Shown: positions 8,621 to 19,889 of the stretch, one piece after another | How the letters are laid out: every line of letters begins with the position of its first letter | Position numbering within the stretch: position 1 is the first letter of the stretch | Source of the DNA: Welwitschia mirabilis | Taxonomy: Eukaryota; Gnetophyta; Gnetopsida; Welwitschiales | Length of the DNA: 29,735 nt | Direction of reading: 5' to 3' | Assembly (NCBI GenBank): GCA_051453625.1 | Contig: JBOZIK010000001.1 | Span: 234,396,844 to 234,426,578, forward strand | Position numbers and translations under genes: made by a program | The notes under the pieces: generated by a model | What the model was told of the DNA's origin: nothing | Databases searched by the model: none | What the model saw: the letters and a program-made list of their open reading frames with translations, nothing else

Positions 8621-9829
8621 CAATATCTCCTCACATGTGAAAGTTAATTATATAGTGTTCCCCTTGTTGGGGGAAGGAGGAGGAGTACTACATAACATGA
8701 GAAACTTATCAAACTATAAGTAATAAAAGAAATACAAGTAGAGAAGGGGATCATTAGATGTATCATCTGATGTCTTCTACTACTAGAGATGATGTATCTT
8801 CCTATTGATCTAGAGTCGAGACTATTATGAAAATGAGGTTGGTTATCTGAGAAGTAAATAGAGGGAGAGGAGTACCTCTAATTTATATAGAGATCACTAG
8901 GCTAAATAGGGCATCAAAAAATAAGAGATAATGTAGAGAGGAACCTTTAGATATGAAAACCTAAAAGTATAAGAGAAAGAAAGAGACCACCCCTTTGAGT
9001 TGAAAGTAGAGAAGAGGGACTAACATCAAAGAATGGAAAGAGAGTGGAGTGACAATAGCCCTTGTAGATATTCATTTATAACTCTAGGCTAGTAGCAACT
9101 TTAGTAAAATAATATGAAAAACTAGTGCTTAAGTGACTTAATATGGTCATCATATATACTAGTAGTGAATGTGCTTACTATCATCAATAAGCTATGATCA
9201 TCGACTAGATCATAGTGATAAACAATTATGATAGTAAACATAACTATACTTGTAAATATTTGATAATGATTAAAGTGGATGCAGTCATTAATATGAAGGC
9301 ATTCATTATCATGATTCCTAACGATATTAGAAAGGATCATCCTATAAGAATAGTGATTCATTTCTAGGAAATCAGGATGGTACTCACTCCATGATGTAGT
9401 GTCATAAGAAGGCTCACTTAACTCTAGTAATCTTAGGACTCTTCTAATTCAAAGTTAATGGATCATAATAACTGGGGCCTCAAAGCTGTCAAGATGATAA
9501 TGGTTTCACATTAGTGGTAGAAAGATAATAATCTAGAGGAAAACCAATGGAAAGGGATTCTTTGACTACCAAAAGGATACATAGGAAGATAAGAGTCAAG
9601 AAAAATGGGTTTCAAGGGTTTCTAGAGTTAGAGAAGGGAGGGTTTGTAAAGTTAAAGAAGGGATGTAGGAATTAACCAGCTTTTAATCTATAAGGAAAAG
9701 AGAGAATTTCCACATATTGGATATGAAAGTGGAATGAGTCCTACATCCACATCATGGAATTTATTAAAATTCCACACCAATGGCATGAAATCCTAATGAT
9801 TAAAGGAAAAATATGAGGAGATAGTTAGA
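8621..9829. other. Unrecognised intergenic DNA
   Basis: No gene seen. A perfect 8-bp inverted repeat (CTATGATC at 9192-9199, GATCATAG at 9208-9215, 8-base loop) is present. Near 9760 a TGGAATTTATTAAAATTCCA near-palindrome occurs. The 79-codon minus-strand frame at 9122-9361 has no family features and I do not call it a gene. Confidence 0.4.
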
Positions 9830-11095
9830 GGAATCATAAGGGAAATAAATATGAGTAAAAAGGGTGAGAAGAGGGTAAGAATATGGAAAAAATAAAGAAA
9901 AGGGGAAAATAAGGGAAAGAAAACTTAGTATAAGGAGGAAACTTATGAAGAAGGATTCCTTAGTTATTTAGGTAAAATGGAGATAAGGGAGGCTATAAAA
10001 ATGGATTTGGAGGGCTTTCAAGACTCATGAAATTATCAAGAGGCAGATGAATATCTTCTAAGAGAGAGAAGGATCTGTCTTGCATGTCTAGGGTCTGGAA
10101 TTCATATTTTTTAATGAGTTGGGAAGGTTGAAAATGAGGTAAGTAGAGGAACGGGGAGAAATAATAGGAAGGAGGGAATAGAATAGAAAGATGGAAAAAA
10201 AGAGGAGAAAAAAAGGATGGAAAGAGGAAAAGATAAGAGAGTATAAAGAAATAGGAGAAATAAAATAAAAGGAGAGATAAGCTAAGAGAGAGAGAAAAAG
10301 GTAAGGAATAGATAGGAAAAAGGTAAAGAGCAAAAAGAAAATGGAAATAAAGGAGAGAGGGAGGATGCAAGAAGGAGAAAAAGGTAAAAGATAAATATGG
10401 AAAGAGGAGAGAGATGAAGAGGAAGGAAGTAAGTGATGAGAAAGAGGAGGAGAGAGGAGGGAAAATGTGAGAGAAAAAGTAAAGAAGAGCAGAAAGAATG
10501 AAAAGAGAGAAGAAGATGAGAACTGACTAAGAGAAGAAAAGAAAACTAAAGTAGAAGAAGGGGAATATGATGAGAAGGAAGCAGAAGGAAGAAAAAAGAA
10601 GAAGAGAAATGGAGAGGGATGAGAAGAAAAGAGAATAATAGGGCCAAAGAGGACTTACCTTAAATGTTAAAGCTATAATTTGTCCTAGTACTCACAATGG
10701 AAGGTCATATATTTAAACCTAAACTCTCTAATATCATTGCTTGAGACCTAAGGCTATTGAGAACTCATTGGAAGAAAGTAAAGAATAAACCTAATTTTCA
10801 TACCAAAAGTTAATCAATTATCAAAGGAAGATAAAGGTCCTAAAGGTTCTAATAATTTGTTAAAGGAAAATTGGCTAAATACAGCCACGATTTCCATGCT
10901 TTAGACATGGAAGAGCCCTAACTTTCATGCATTGGCCATGGAATTTTTGGATCTTTAGCTCAACAGGGACTAAAGATAGGTAAGAATAAGGAAAAGAGGG
11001 AATGAAGGGAAGGGGATACGAAATAAGAAAATGGGTAGGAAAGGAGGAGAGTGAAAAAGATATAGGTGGAGGGTAGGTAAAATGTAAAATGAGAA
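9830..11095. repeat. Purine-biased block (plus strand G/A-rich, C-poor)
   Basis: Over more than a kilobase the plus strand is dominated by A and G. Between 10,201 and 10,500 I count only four C in 300 bases. The words GGAGA, GAAGAAG, AGAGGAG and AAGGAAG recur without a fixed period, so it is not a simple microsatellite. The densest part is 10,140-10,640, with a second patch at 10,978-11,090. Between them a short GC-richer segment (10,880-10,945) contains an inverted repeat. On the minus strand this is a CT-rich stretch like the R/U5 or leader of some plant LTR elements, but no LTR ends were found. Minus-strand open frames here (9993-10370) are S/L/F-rich products of composition. Confidence 0.7.
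10892..10943. repeat. Short inverted repeat with a degenerate second copy
   Basis: TTCCATG (10892-10898) and CATGGAA (10906-10912) form a perfect 7-bp stem with a 7-base loop. About 31 bases downstream a related unit, TTTCATGCATTGGCCATGGAA, repeats the arrangement imperfectly. Function unknown. Confidence 0.6.
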
Positions 11096-11147
11096 ATTTT
11101 CCCTAGTGTTGAAGGTTATGTTGGATTACAACATAAACATCAGATTG

Positions 11148-11181
11148 TTAAGTTACTATGGCTTAGATCATGGTAACTTAA
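11148..11181. other. 13-bp hairpin
   Basis: TTAAGTTAC (11148-11156) is perfectly complementary to GTAACTTAA (11173-11181). A T-G wobble and an ATG/CAT triplet extend the stem inward to 13 pairs around an 8-base loop. No poly-T follows and no neighbouring gene is present, so no terminator role is implied. Confidence 0.7.
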
Positions 11182-11567
11182 TTTCATTTATCACATGAAT
11201 AGTAGTGAATATCTTAGTTATTTAAATCCTTTAGAACCTAAGATAAGTAGGAATAGTAGGAATGAAGATGCTCAAGAACCATCTAATGACGATAACCAAG
11301 AAGTGAACTAAAGAGACTTACTTAAAAACTGAAAATCCATGATAATGCATTTTCATTTAAAAATTAAAAGTATAATTTTAAGCAAAAAGTAAGATAAAAG
11401 ATGGGAAATTACTTCTATTTTAAAAAGTAAATCAGCTTTATCATTAGAAACCCTTCGATTAAAGGAAACTATACTGATAAATCCATTATTCGAATGAAAG
11501 TAGAAATTAAAGACTTTTCGTTTGTGTTACAATAAACTTGTTCATCGATCCAAAAAATTCTCCTAAG

Positions 11568-11642
11568 AGGGATGTAGCGCAGCTTGGGTAGCGCGTTTGT
11601 TTTGGGTACAAAATGTCGCAGGTTCAAATCCTGTCATCCCTA
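11568..11642 (+). tRNA. trnP-UGG: tRNA-Pro (anticodon TGG), plastid type
   Basis: A complete cloverleaf can be drawn. The acceptor stem AGGGATG/CATCCCT has seven pairs, the D stem GCGC/GCGC four, the anticodon stem TTTGT/ACAAA five, and the T stem GCAGG/CCTGT five, including one G-T. Anticodon TGG lies at 11603-11605 in the loop TTTGGGT. The discriminator base is A and no CCA is encoded. The sequence is nearly the standard plastid trnP-UGG as I know it. Differences from memory are one extra G in the D loop (TTGGGTA for TTGGTA) and a G replacing A at the first T-stem position. Surrounding DNA is ordinary nuclear-looking repeat DNA, so this is most likely an organelle-to-nucleus transfer, directly from plastid or via a mitochondrial copy. 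I could not recognise the neighbouring plastid genes trnW or psaJ. Whether it is transcribed is unknown. Confidence 0.92.
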
Positions 11643-13184
11643 TCTATAGCTTTTCCCTTCGGTACTGAACCATTGAAGAAAGTTAGCTAATCTAACATAG
11701 ACTCATTAAAAATAGTCTTAAAGCTAGTTCACTAATAAAGAAGAATCTTAGAAAGGCATGATGATTGATATTCTAAGTGTTATACCTATTTTTCTAGCTA
11801 AAGATTGTTGCAAATGGATGCTATTGGCCCTTTTTATATGTTAAAGTAGGATTAGGATTCCTTGATTAGAGTTTTAAATTTTGGAATTAGACATGTTTAT
11901 AATTGAATATTTTATTAGAGTTTGTGAAATAACTACTTAATAAAATAAGTGAAAATTAATCAATTTTCAAAGATGACTTGAGAACATAGCCTTTGAAGTG
12001 TTTTTCTCCAATGGACTACCAACATTAGTTACTTGGATGGTGATGCTGGCATTTTCTATTGAATTATTCCCAACTTTTAATATATTATCCAAAACATAGA
12101 ATACTACTTAATATTGTCATGGGGAAATTCATAGGTTTATAAATTATATTTAAAATGGAATAATACATAATTTATGATAAAATAGGAATTTTAATTTCCT
12201 AAGCTAAATTAGTCAAGTGTACTTGATCTGAAGGTCAGTTTTTACATGTTATCATAGAGAGATTAAAATACTAGATTAATACTATTACTAATTTTACATA
12301 TTATAGAAAATCATGATTTTATCTATGCTTCAAACATTATAATAATTATGTAGTGGTTACAATTGATTTTAATTTTAAAAATATACTAACATAGAAGTCA
12401 AAGTATCTTATAAAATATGAAACCATAAATAACAAAATAAATAAAACATAGAATCATGAAGACAAATATCAATAATAAGAAAAGTCATTAGCTATAAAAA
12501 TCTTTAACAATGATCAATTTCCCATTATACATAAATATCATTAATTGCTATAGTAATGTATGAAGATTACACTATTAGTACTTCATTAGCTTTATGTATC
12601 AAAGAACTAGTTTCCTATCTTGAAGGAAATCAATAACGATGGAGCGTTAAGCATAGATACAAAAATAATTTCATTATTTTATATAATAAAGGAAAAAAAG
12701 TAGGCATATCACCATTGAAGAATAAATTTTATAAAATAATATTATGACTAATGAATTTAACTTATTCTATGAAGATCATTTTATTAATATTTATTTTAAT
12801 AAAATATAGATTATTTAACATATAACTATAACCCGTGAATTTTGTATGAATTATTCCTCTAAAGAATCTTTCTAATTTGAAAGAATCACCTAAAAATGAG
12901 CTACATTAGTGAAGTACGGTTATGAAGCCTTATGGGATAGTCTTAAGTGGGTTTCATAGATCTTGCTTCTGGGAATTTATTAAGAAGCATAATAGAACCT
13001 CTAAAATAGTATAAAAAGTATATTTTAATGATTTAAAATACTAACATTATTTCATAGGTAAAGTATAATAAATATTAATATTAAGATAATAAAATAAGAA
13101 TAACTAAGGGCTTAAATAGATATACTCTATGACTTAATGCACAACTCAACTAACTGAGTTTTAGTACCTTAGTAATATAAGAAA

Positions 13185-13185
<1 letters not shown>
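11643..13185. other. AT-rich DNA, no gene seen
   Basis: No reading frame, RNA gene or recognisable element. The first tens of bases after the tRNA (TCTATAGCTTTTCCCTTCGG) may belong to the transferred organellar segment, but I cannot assign them. Confidence 0.4.

Positions 13186-13264
<79 letters not shown>
13186..13264. repeat. (GA)n microsatellite
   Basis: About 38 uninterrupted GA dinucleotides. The minus-strand open frame across it encodes an SL repeat and is an artefact of the dinucleotide. Confidence 0.98.
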
Positions 13265-13267
<3 letters not shown>

Positions 13268-16200
13268 GTAATTCTTTGTGCTACTAATGACTAAGCTAGG
13301 AAAATGAAAGAAATTAATATAATTTTGTAAGACTTTGATGATGGACCACATCAATCAAGTATAAAATGGCTAAATATTTCATGTGCTATATTGCAAAATT
13401 AATCATATATGAAAGGTAAACTAAAATAAATAAGCATAAGAACACATTAATGCATGTGTAGATATTAATAAAATATCTAAAAATAAGATTATGTTATATT
13501 TTATAATAGAATTATGCTTTTAAATCATGAAATATTAATTATATTTTTATTTTTAGTATCTAATATGTACAAGATTAAAGTAAGTCCTTGTTAGATACTA
13601 TAGCTTTTTAACTAATGGTTTGATAATTATGCATAGTTTCTTCCATTTTAATACTAATGGTTAGTGGATATGTATTAATTACTAAAATAACATTTTTAAA
13701 AGTCTAGATGCTGTAAACTTAAAAAGACAATGATTAAATCAAATTTATGCATTTAATTCTATAATGCATCTTAAATCTATAGTGTAGTTTATTAAAGATT
13801 AAGAAGGCTTTTATTGTAAGCACTTATATCATGCACTATTAGTAATGGAAAAATAAAGAATGAAATAATGAATTCAAGAATAAATGATAATCATTAATGA
13901 GAGAAGTAATATTATGATGCAAACATGGTGTGGGAAATCTTTTCATGAAAGAATGATACCAACATTTCTAGCATACCAACATTTCTAGCATTTAGCAATG
14001 AGAAATCCTAATGTGAAGAATAAAAAAGAATAAAATTCTTTCATTATGAATAGTTTCGTTAATAATAGATCCCCAAACATCATAAAGTCTATTATGTAGT
14101 AAAATTTCTATTGAATTTTTTTATCAAAAAGAATAAAAAAATGAATTTAATAATAAAATGGGGTGGTAAGGAGGATGGAAGAAGTTACAATTCCCATGGA
14201 GGTCAAATTCCTCAATTAGTTATGAAAGAATTATAGACTTGATGATTTTCGTGATATCATTGAAATAATAGCTTAATGATGAGTAAAAGTTTGAATTATT
14301 TAATGTGTTATAATATGAGAACATGATTATCTCCATTAGTTTTGAAAAACTGCTATGCTAGATAACCACTAAAATGATGACATGGCATGTTTATATGGCA
14401 TAAGTGACATATTATGCTAATATGGCATGCTAATGTAGTGTTATAAAAGGAAACCGTAAAAATCCTTTATTGTTGGAATATCATTAGGATGATAGTTCAG
14501 TCATGTATAAGATAAAACTCCTAATAACTGAGAAGAGAAAAATTAGGTGCAATACTACATGAATAGAGGTGTCTGAGATATTTGACTAGATTAATAGAAA
14601 ATGGCTGTAATCCTTCTATTATTATACTAATAAGAAGTAAAATTATGTAAAAATTTACTATATATTGTGATAACTTTAGTGTCCATCATTTCCTCCCACT
14701 TATGTATTTAACAGTCTCCAGCAAAAGATAGAAATGAAAAAAGAAGTGCAGTGGATGACCTAAAAATAAGATAAAAGGAATCTATGCAAAGAGTATTTAA
14801 TTATAGTTAACATGATATGTAGTTGTAATATTTTATTTATGAGAAATAATATCTAATAAATTCTTCATGACACATGTATTCTCAAAAAAAGAATACTGCC
14901 TAGGTAAATCATTACTATGCCATTAGTGAATAGTACTAACATAAGGTTATACATTGGAATTTCTATTACAAGCATTAAGATCAAACCTTGTATCTTTCAC
15001 AAAAGGTAAAGACTAGAACCCATTAGATAAGGCATTGCATCACCCGTAATGTAGTAATCCTAGGAGATATTACCCATTAGTGCACTATTCCTATGTTGAA
15101 TATAGATTGAAGATATTACAACTAGATAATGATCACACCAAAAAATAAATCACAAATTAGTAAAAATAGCCATAAAATGAATTATTGAACCATACATGCT
15201 TATTCTTGATAATTAACCTATGATAGTAAAGAGGGTAATATTGAGAATAATAATTAAAACTCTATATATAAACAAGAAATAAGAGGTAACTTAATACAAA
15301 TAATGATATGCTAGAGAGGAAGGAAAAATGAATGGAAGAGAATGTAAAGGATTGGAAGAAGGAAATAAGGACTAGGAATCAAAAGACCCATTTCTATGTA
15401 CAAACATAATAATAAATCTACCAAGGGCAAGAATGGCTAAGATATAAGCCATAAAAGGAGTCAAAAAACTTTTAAGCATATTGTATTACCTCTGCCTCAT
15501 CATGTTAAACATGCTTTTCATCATAACTCAATTAAATAAATTATCATCTTTAATTACCATGGACAATAATAATTTCATACTCCATAGGGATTGAATATGA
15601 AACACGGTAGGAGAAAGGAATGAACTCATCATTAATGATGTAATTCCATCATCTAAAAATGTAACAGAACAATAAAATAGATTACTTATCAGTCATGTAT
15701 ATTCAGATGGTATGGAGGATAACATTGATAATATCCTTGAAGAAGTTCTTGATCAATAGTTTGGAAGGAATAACTAGTATGGGATCATTACAAATAGCAT
15801 TATTCATCATGACTATCATATTAGTTTTCAACCTTTACAAATAATTAATTTATGCATTGATGTAATCATGTAGTTATAGTCCATCTTTCATAATATAATT
15901 ATTTTTATTCTAAAAAATGGAATAGGACTAGTTAGTAGAACTATAAAATAAGCATAATAAATGGAGATGTCACTTTCACATATTAAAGTACTAAATAATG
16001 AAAATTAACTATTTAATATTTATAAAATATGCTAAGAAAATATTTAATATGTATAAAATATGCTAAATACTACCTACCTATGAAGAAATAATAGAAAACT
16101 CTTAGGTTTTTAGACCATTTATAGGATAATAAGTTGATAAATTATCATCAGCTAGTCATTGCGATTATAGATTAAAGATAAAGAATATAATTTTTTAAAA

Positions 16201-16863
16201 AAAAATAAGGATTTTTAAAACTACATCATAAGAAAACAATTCCAAATAGAAGTGAAGAAGAAGGAAATAATGTGTATGCGAGAGAAGAGTAAGTGGCAAG
16301 CTCAGTCCTAAAAATGAAACTCATCCAAATCAACTTTAGGTGACAAGTCATGTAATAACGTAGTACTAGTCTCTGACTACTCTAGCTATAGCTATGACTA
16401 TGATGAAGGTGATAATGGATGAGTAGAATACTCTTATACATCATCAAGCCAAATGGAGATGAATGTCAAGAAAATTAAGGCCATGTGTACTTGCAAGTCC
16501 TTCATAACAACCTATAATAGAGTTGAAATAATAACCACGATGGTGTTGCAAATGGTGGTAGTGATGGATAAGGTAATAGATGTAACAAGTATCTATGAAC
16601 TACAATCTAAAGAATGCTAAAGCGTAGATTAAATATCCTTCTTCATAATGTCATAAATTTATTATTCAGAAGTATTAGTAAATACTAAAGGCTTAGAATG
16701 TAATGCCTATAGTTATGGTTCTAATAGTGACACCTTAACAATAGGATCCCTTAGACCCTTTGTATCTACCTTCTTATTCATTACCAAAATGATGTTCATA
16801 TCAGAGATGTACTACTTTATGATGGTGTAGCATGTGTTAATTAGGATATCATTATAATAGATA
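13265..16863. other. AT-rich DNA with small duplications, no gene seen
   Basis: No gene or named element recognised over 3.6 kb. Local structure includes a 17-bp perfect tandem duplication (ATACCAACATTTCTAGC at 13956 and 13973), a 31-bp near-perfect one (ATTTAATAT...TATAAAATATGCTAA at 16011 and 16042), and a cluster of ATGGCATG-type words near 14380-14440. The segment 16,260-16,860 is less AT-rich and could be decayed coding sequence, but no motif is readable in any frame. Confidence 0.4.
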
Positions 16864-17528
16864 NNNNNNNNNNNNNNNNNNNNNNNNNNNNNNNNNNNNN
16901 NNNNNNNNNNNNNNNNNNNNNNNNNNNNNNNNNNNNNNNNNNNNNNNNNNNNNNNNNNNNNNNNNNNNNNNNNNNNNNNNNNNNNNNNNNNNNNNNNNNN
17001 NNNNNNNNNNNNNNNNNNNNNNNNNNNNNNNNNNNNNNNNNNNNNNNNNNNNNNNNNNNNNNNNNNNNNNNNNNNNNNNNNNNNNNNNNNNNNNNNNNNN
17101 NNNNNNNNNNNNNNNNNNNNNNNNNNNNNNNNNNNNNNNNNNNNNNNNNNNNNNNNNNNNNNNNNNNNNNNNNNNNNNNNNNNNNNNNNNNNNNNNNNNN
17201 NNNNNNNNNNNNNNNNNNNNNNNNNNNNNNNNNNNNNNNNNNNNNNNNNNNNNNNNNNNNNNNNNNNNNNNNNNNNNNNNNNNNNNNNNNNNNNNNNNNN
17301 NNNNNNNNNNNNNNNNNNNNNNNNNNNNNNNNNNNNNNNNNNNNNNNNNNNNNNNNNNNNNNNNNNNNNNNNNNNNNNNNNNNNNNNNNNNNNNNNNNNN
17401 NNNNNNNNNNNNNNNNNNNNNNNNNNNNNNNNNNNNNNNNNNNNNNNNNNNNNNNNNNNNNNNNNNNNNNNNNNNNNNNNNNNNNNNNNNNNNNNNNNNN
17501 NNNNNNNNNNNNNNNNNNNNNNNNNNNN
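16864..17528. other. Assembly gap (665 N)
   Basis: Unsequenced. Nothing on either flank says what it contains. Confidence 0.99.
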
Positions 17529-18152
17529 AATATAGTAATAAGGTAAGGAAATCCTAATGTGTAAGGTATCATAGCTTTTTTATACTCTATCAAACATTCA
17601 AAAATTATGGTAAAGAGTTAAAAGTTTACAATGTACAATTCACTATTAGAATTCATAGATGAGAGAACATAGCATGTGACTAATCGATCACAGACAACAT
17701 GCTAACTATAACAACCTTTAAAATAGACATACGCTAGTTAGAAAATGCATGTAGAGCACATCCTAGGGAAATTCATAACTCTATGAAAAGATCAAAGTTA
17801 GAAGGCACTAATGATCCTCATTAGTTTTAGACATGGAAAGGACATCACCCTATGTTTGTATAATAATTGTTTCTAACATATGTGTGTTTATGATGATAAT
17901 CTTACATTCTCTAATTGAGATACCAATATGTCTCTTCCTAGGAACATCATGAGGGTGAATATTCTCCTTCATCATCAAATAAATCTCTCCAATATAATAT
18001 TATAAAACTTCCTTATCATGTTAAAGAGATGTTTCATCTAGTAATTTGAAATGATACAATTAGTAAACTTATCAAAGATGAAGAATTAAAAGTTAAGATG
18101 CCATTCTAAAATGATTTGAACATCTAAAATATCATGATCTAATCTCTTAAAG
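17529..18152. other. Unrecognised DNA, no gene seen
   Basis: Moderately AT-rich and punctuated by stops in all frames. I found no reliable family motif. Confidence 0.4.
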
Positions 18153-18153
18153 A

Positions 18154-18233
<80 letters not shown>

Positions 18234-18236
18234 GCG

Positions 18237-18290
<54 letters not shown>
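18153..18290. repeat. Compound microsatellite (CT)n-(CG)3-(CA)n
   Basis: About 38 CT units (one CTAT interruption near 18170) run into CGCGCGC at 18231-18237 and then about 26 CA units to 18290. Each block differs from the next only in the second base of a C-N dinucleotide, and the register is kept across both junctions. Confidence 0.98.
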
Positions 18291-18292
<2 letters not shown>

Positions 18293-19127
18293 CTCAATCT
18301 CTTACGCTATTTTACTTATGCTTAAAAATATTCTATATCCCATGTCACCTCTCTAAAGATAGTGGATCCTATGTTGTACGTATTCACTGGTAGATCCATA
18401 TGATGAATCTAGAACATATGGGACCTAACTAAGAAAAGAATGAAATACTAACCATTATGGTAGAGGAATTAGATAAAGAGAACTATGATGCAAGAAGTTG
18501 TAAAAAATGATAGTGTGGAAGGCACAAATAATGACGTAGATAGCTCCTCATAAGAACTTCATAAAAATCAATATGCATGGTCAAATCACTTTATTCTAAC
18601 ATAGCCTATATTAATAATGATAATGAAAAATAATCAATATCTATTAATAGTATTACTAAAATACAAAAGAAACCACCAACTAATTTGTCACTATCAAATA
18701 ATGAATGAACTAATCATGCTATTCATTAAGAATATCTCTTATAATTAAATGTACCTCCTATTAAAAAGCACTTATTCTTAAATTTGGAAAGCAATATAGA
18801 CGAATAAAGTAGAGTATTGAAACAAATGAAAAAAGTCCAATTAAACTATACTCATGATAATTAAAAAAATTCAATCTAATATCTAAACAGGGTGATAGTA
18901 CAATCATAAAGTAAAAGCCCATAGTCACATGTATAGTTTTAAGTACAAAAACAAAATAAGAAAAAATGGAAAATAATCAAGGTAAGATTCCCATTTTTAA
19001 TAGCATGAATAACCATGATATTAAAAATTTACAACACTTTACTAGGTCTTATAAATTATGTCATGATGTAGATGACTTTTACTTTGTAGAGATTAGAAAG
19101 ATCAAGTCATAATAATTCTAAGCCTAG
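18291..19127. other. AT-rich DNA, no gene seen
   Basis: No recognised gene. It lies upstream of the copia gag remnant and may contain its decayed N-terminal part, but no motif could be read. Confidence 0.4.
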
Positions 19128-19402
19128 TATGAATTAATGAAAATTAAAGAAGAAGAAGGCATAAATAAATACATCTAAAAGGTAAAGGATTTAGTTATGT
19201 CCATGGAGATTCACTCATTAAAATTGGTAGAGAAAAAGGTATTTTTAAAAATCTTTAGAAGGATATGTAAACCTTGTGATTAATTCATCATTAGAGTGAA
19301 AATTTTTATGACTTTTGGTACTTCATTCAAAGATGAATTAATGAGTATATTACTTCAATATGAGTGGTGGATGAAACAAAAATATAAAAAGGATTTCAAA
19401 TC
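19128..19402 (+). pseudogene. Ty1/copia Gag middle-domain remnant (UBN2-like)
   Basis: One plus-strand frame reads ELMKIKEEEGINKYI*KVKD, then LVMSMEIHSLKLVEKKVFLK, IFRRICKPCD*, and SFKDELMSILLQYEWWMKQK. This follows the order of the plant copia Gag middle domain (LKMKEGESVxxYxxRVKDLVNQM, then VEKILRSLP, then LSxxELxxSLxxxExR). Two in-frame stops and many substitutions mark it as long dead. The zinc knuckle expected ~100 bases downstream is not readable, and no pol follows before the long LTR at 19,890. It is in the opposite orientation to the copia element at 377-2846, so it is a separate insertion. Similarity was judged by eye. Confidence 0.5.
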
Positions 19403-19889
19403 CTCTTAAACAAAAATAAGAAATTAGGATAATATGAAAAAATAAAAACATGAAAAAAATACAAGACATGTTAAATTTAATAAATCATCATTTACAAATT
19501 GTCTCAAGAGACATATTAATTATAGAAGAAATATTAAAAAATTTTAGATCCATTAACGCTATAAAAATAATGAAAACATCCCTTCTTTTTCAAGCTAGAT
19601 GGACATTCAAATTAAGATTATAGTAGACACACATTTAAATAGAGACTATTATGAATGCATATTAAAATTGAGATTGTATTGGATGCATGAATATGGAAAG
19701 ATTAGTAACTGATTAGGTAATTATATTAAAACCTTCACCATCTCAAGTTGATTAAAGAGAAAGAAAATTAGAGTAAAATAGGAATCTACTACTATTGTAA
19801 AAGCTAGGGGAAAAAAAAGAGTATTTGAATAGTACGAAAGTCCATAATAGCAACTTATACAACTATGAAAATAAGATATACAATCATGT
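19403..19889. other. AT-rich DNA between the copia remnant and the long LTR
   Basis: No gene seen. It may be the remainder of the decayed copia element. The five bases before the LTR are CATGT (19885-19889). Confidence 0.4.

Noticed and set aside
9993-10370. 125-codon minus-strand frame, S/L/F/P-rich
   Set aside because: Lies in the purine-biased block, has overlapping open frames, and carries no domain.
16841-17593. 250-codon minus-strand frame across the second gap
   Set aside because: Mostly N; the readable ends show no family motif.
18086-18286. Frame encoding CV and RE dipeptide repeats
   Set aside because: Direct translation of the CT/CG/CA microsatellite.
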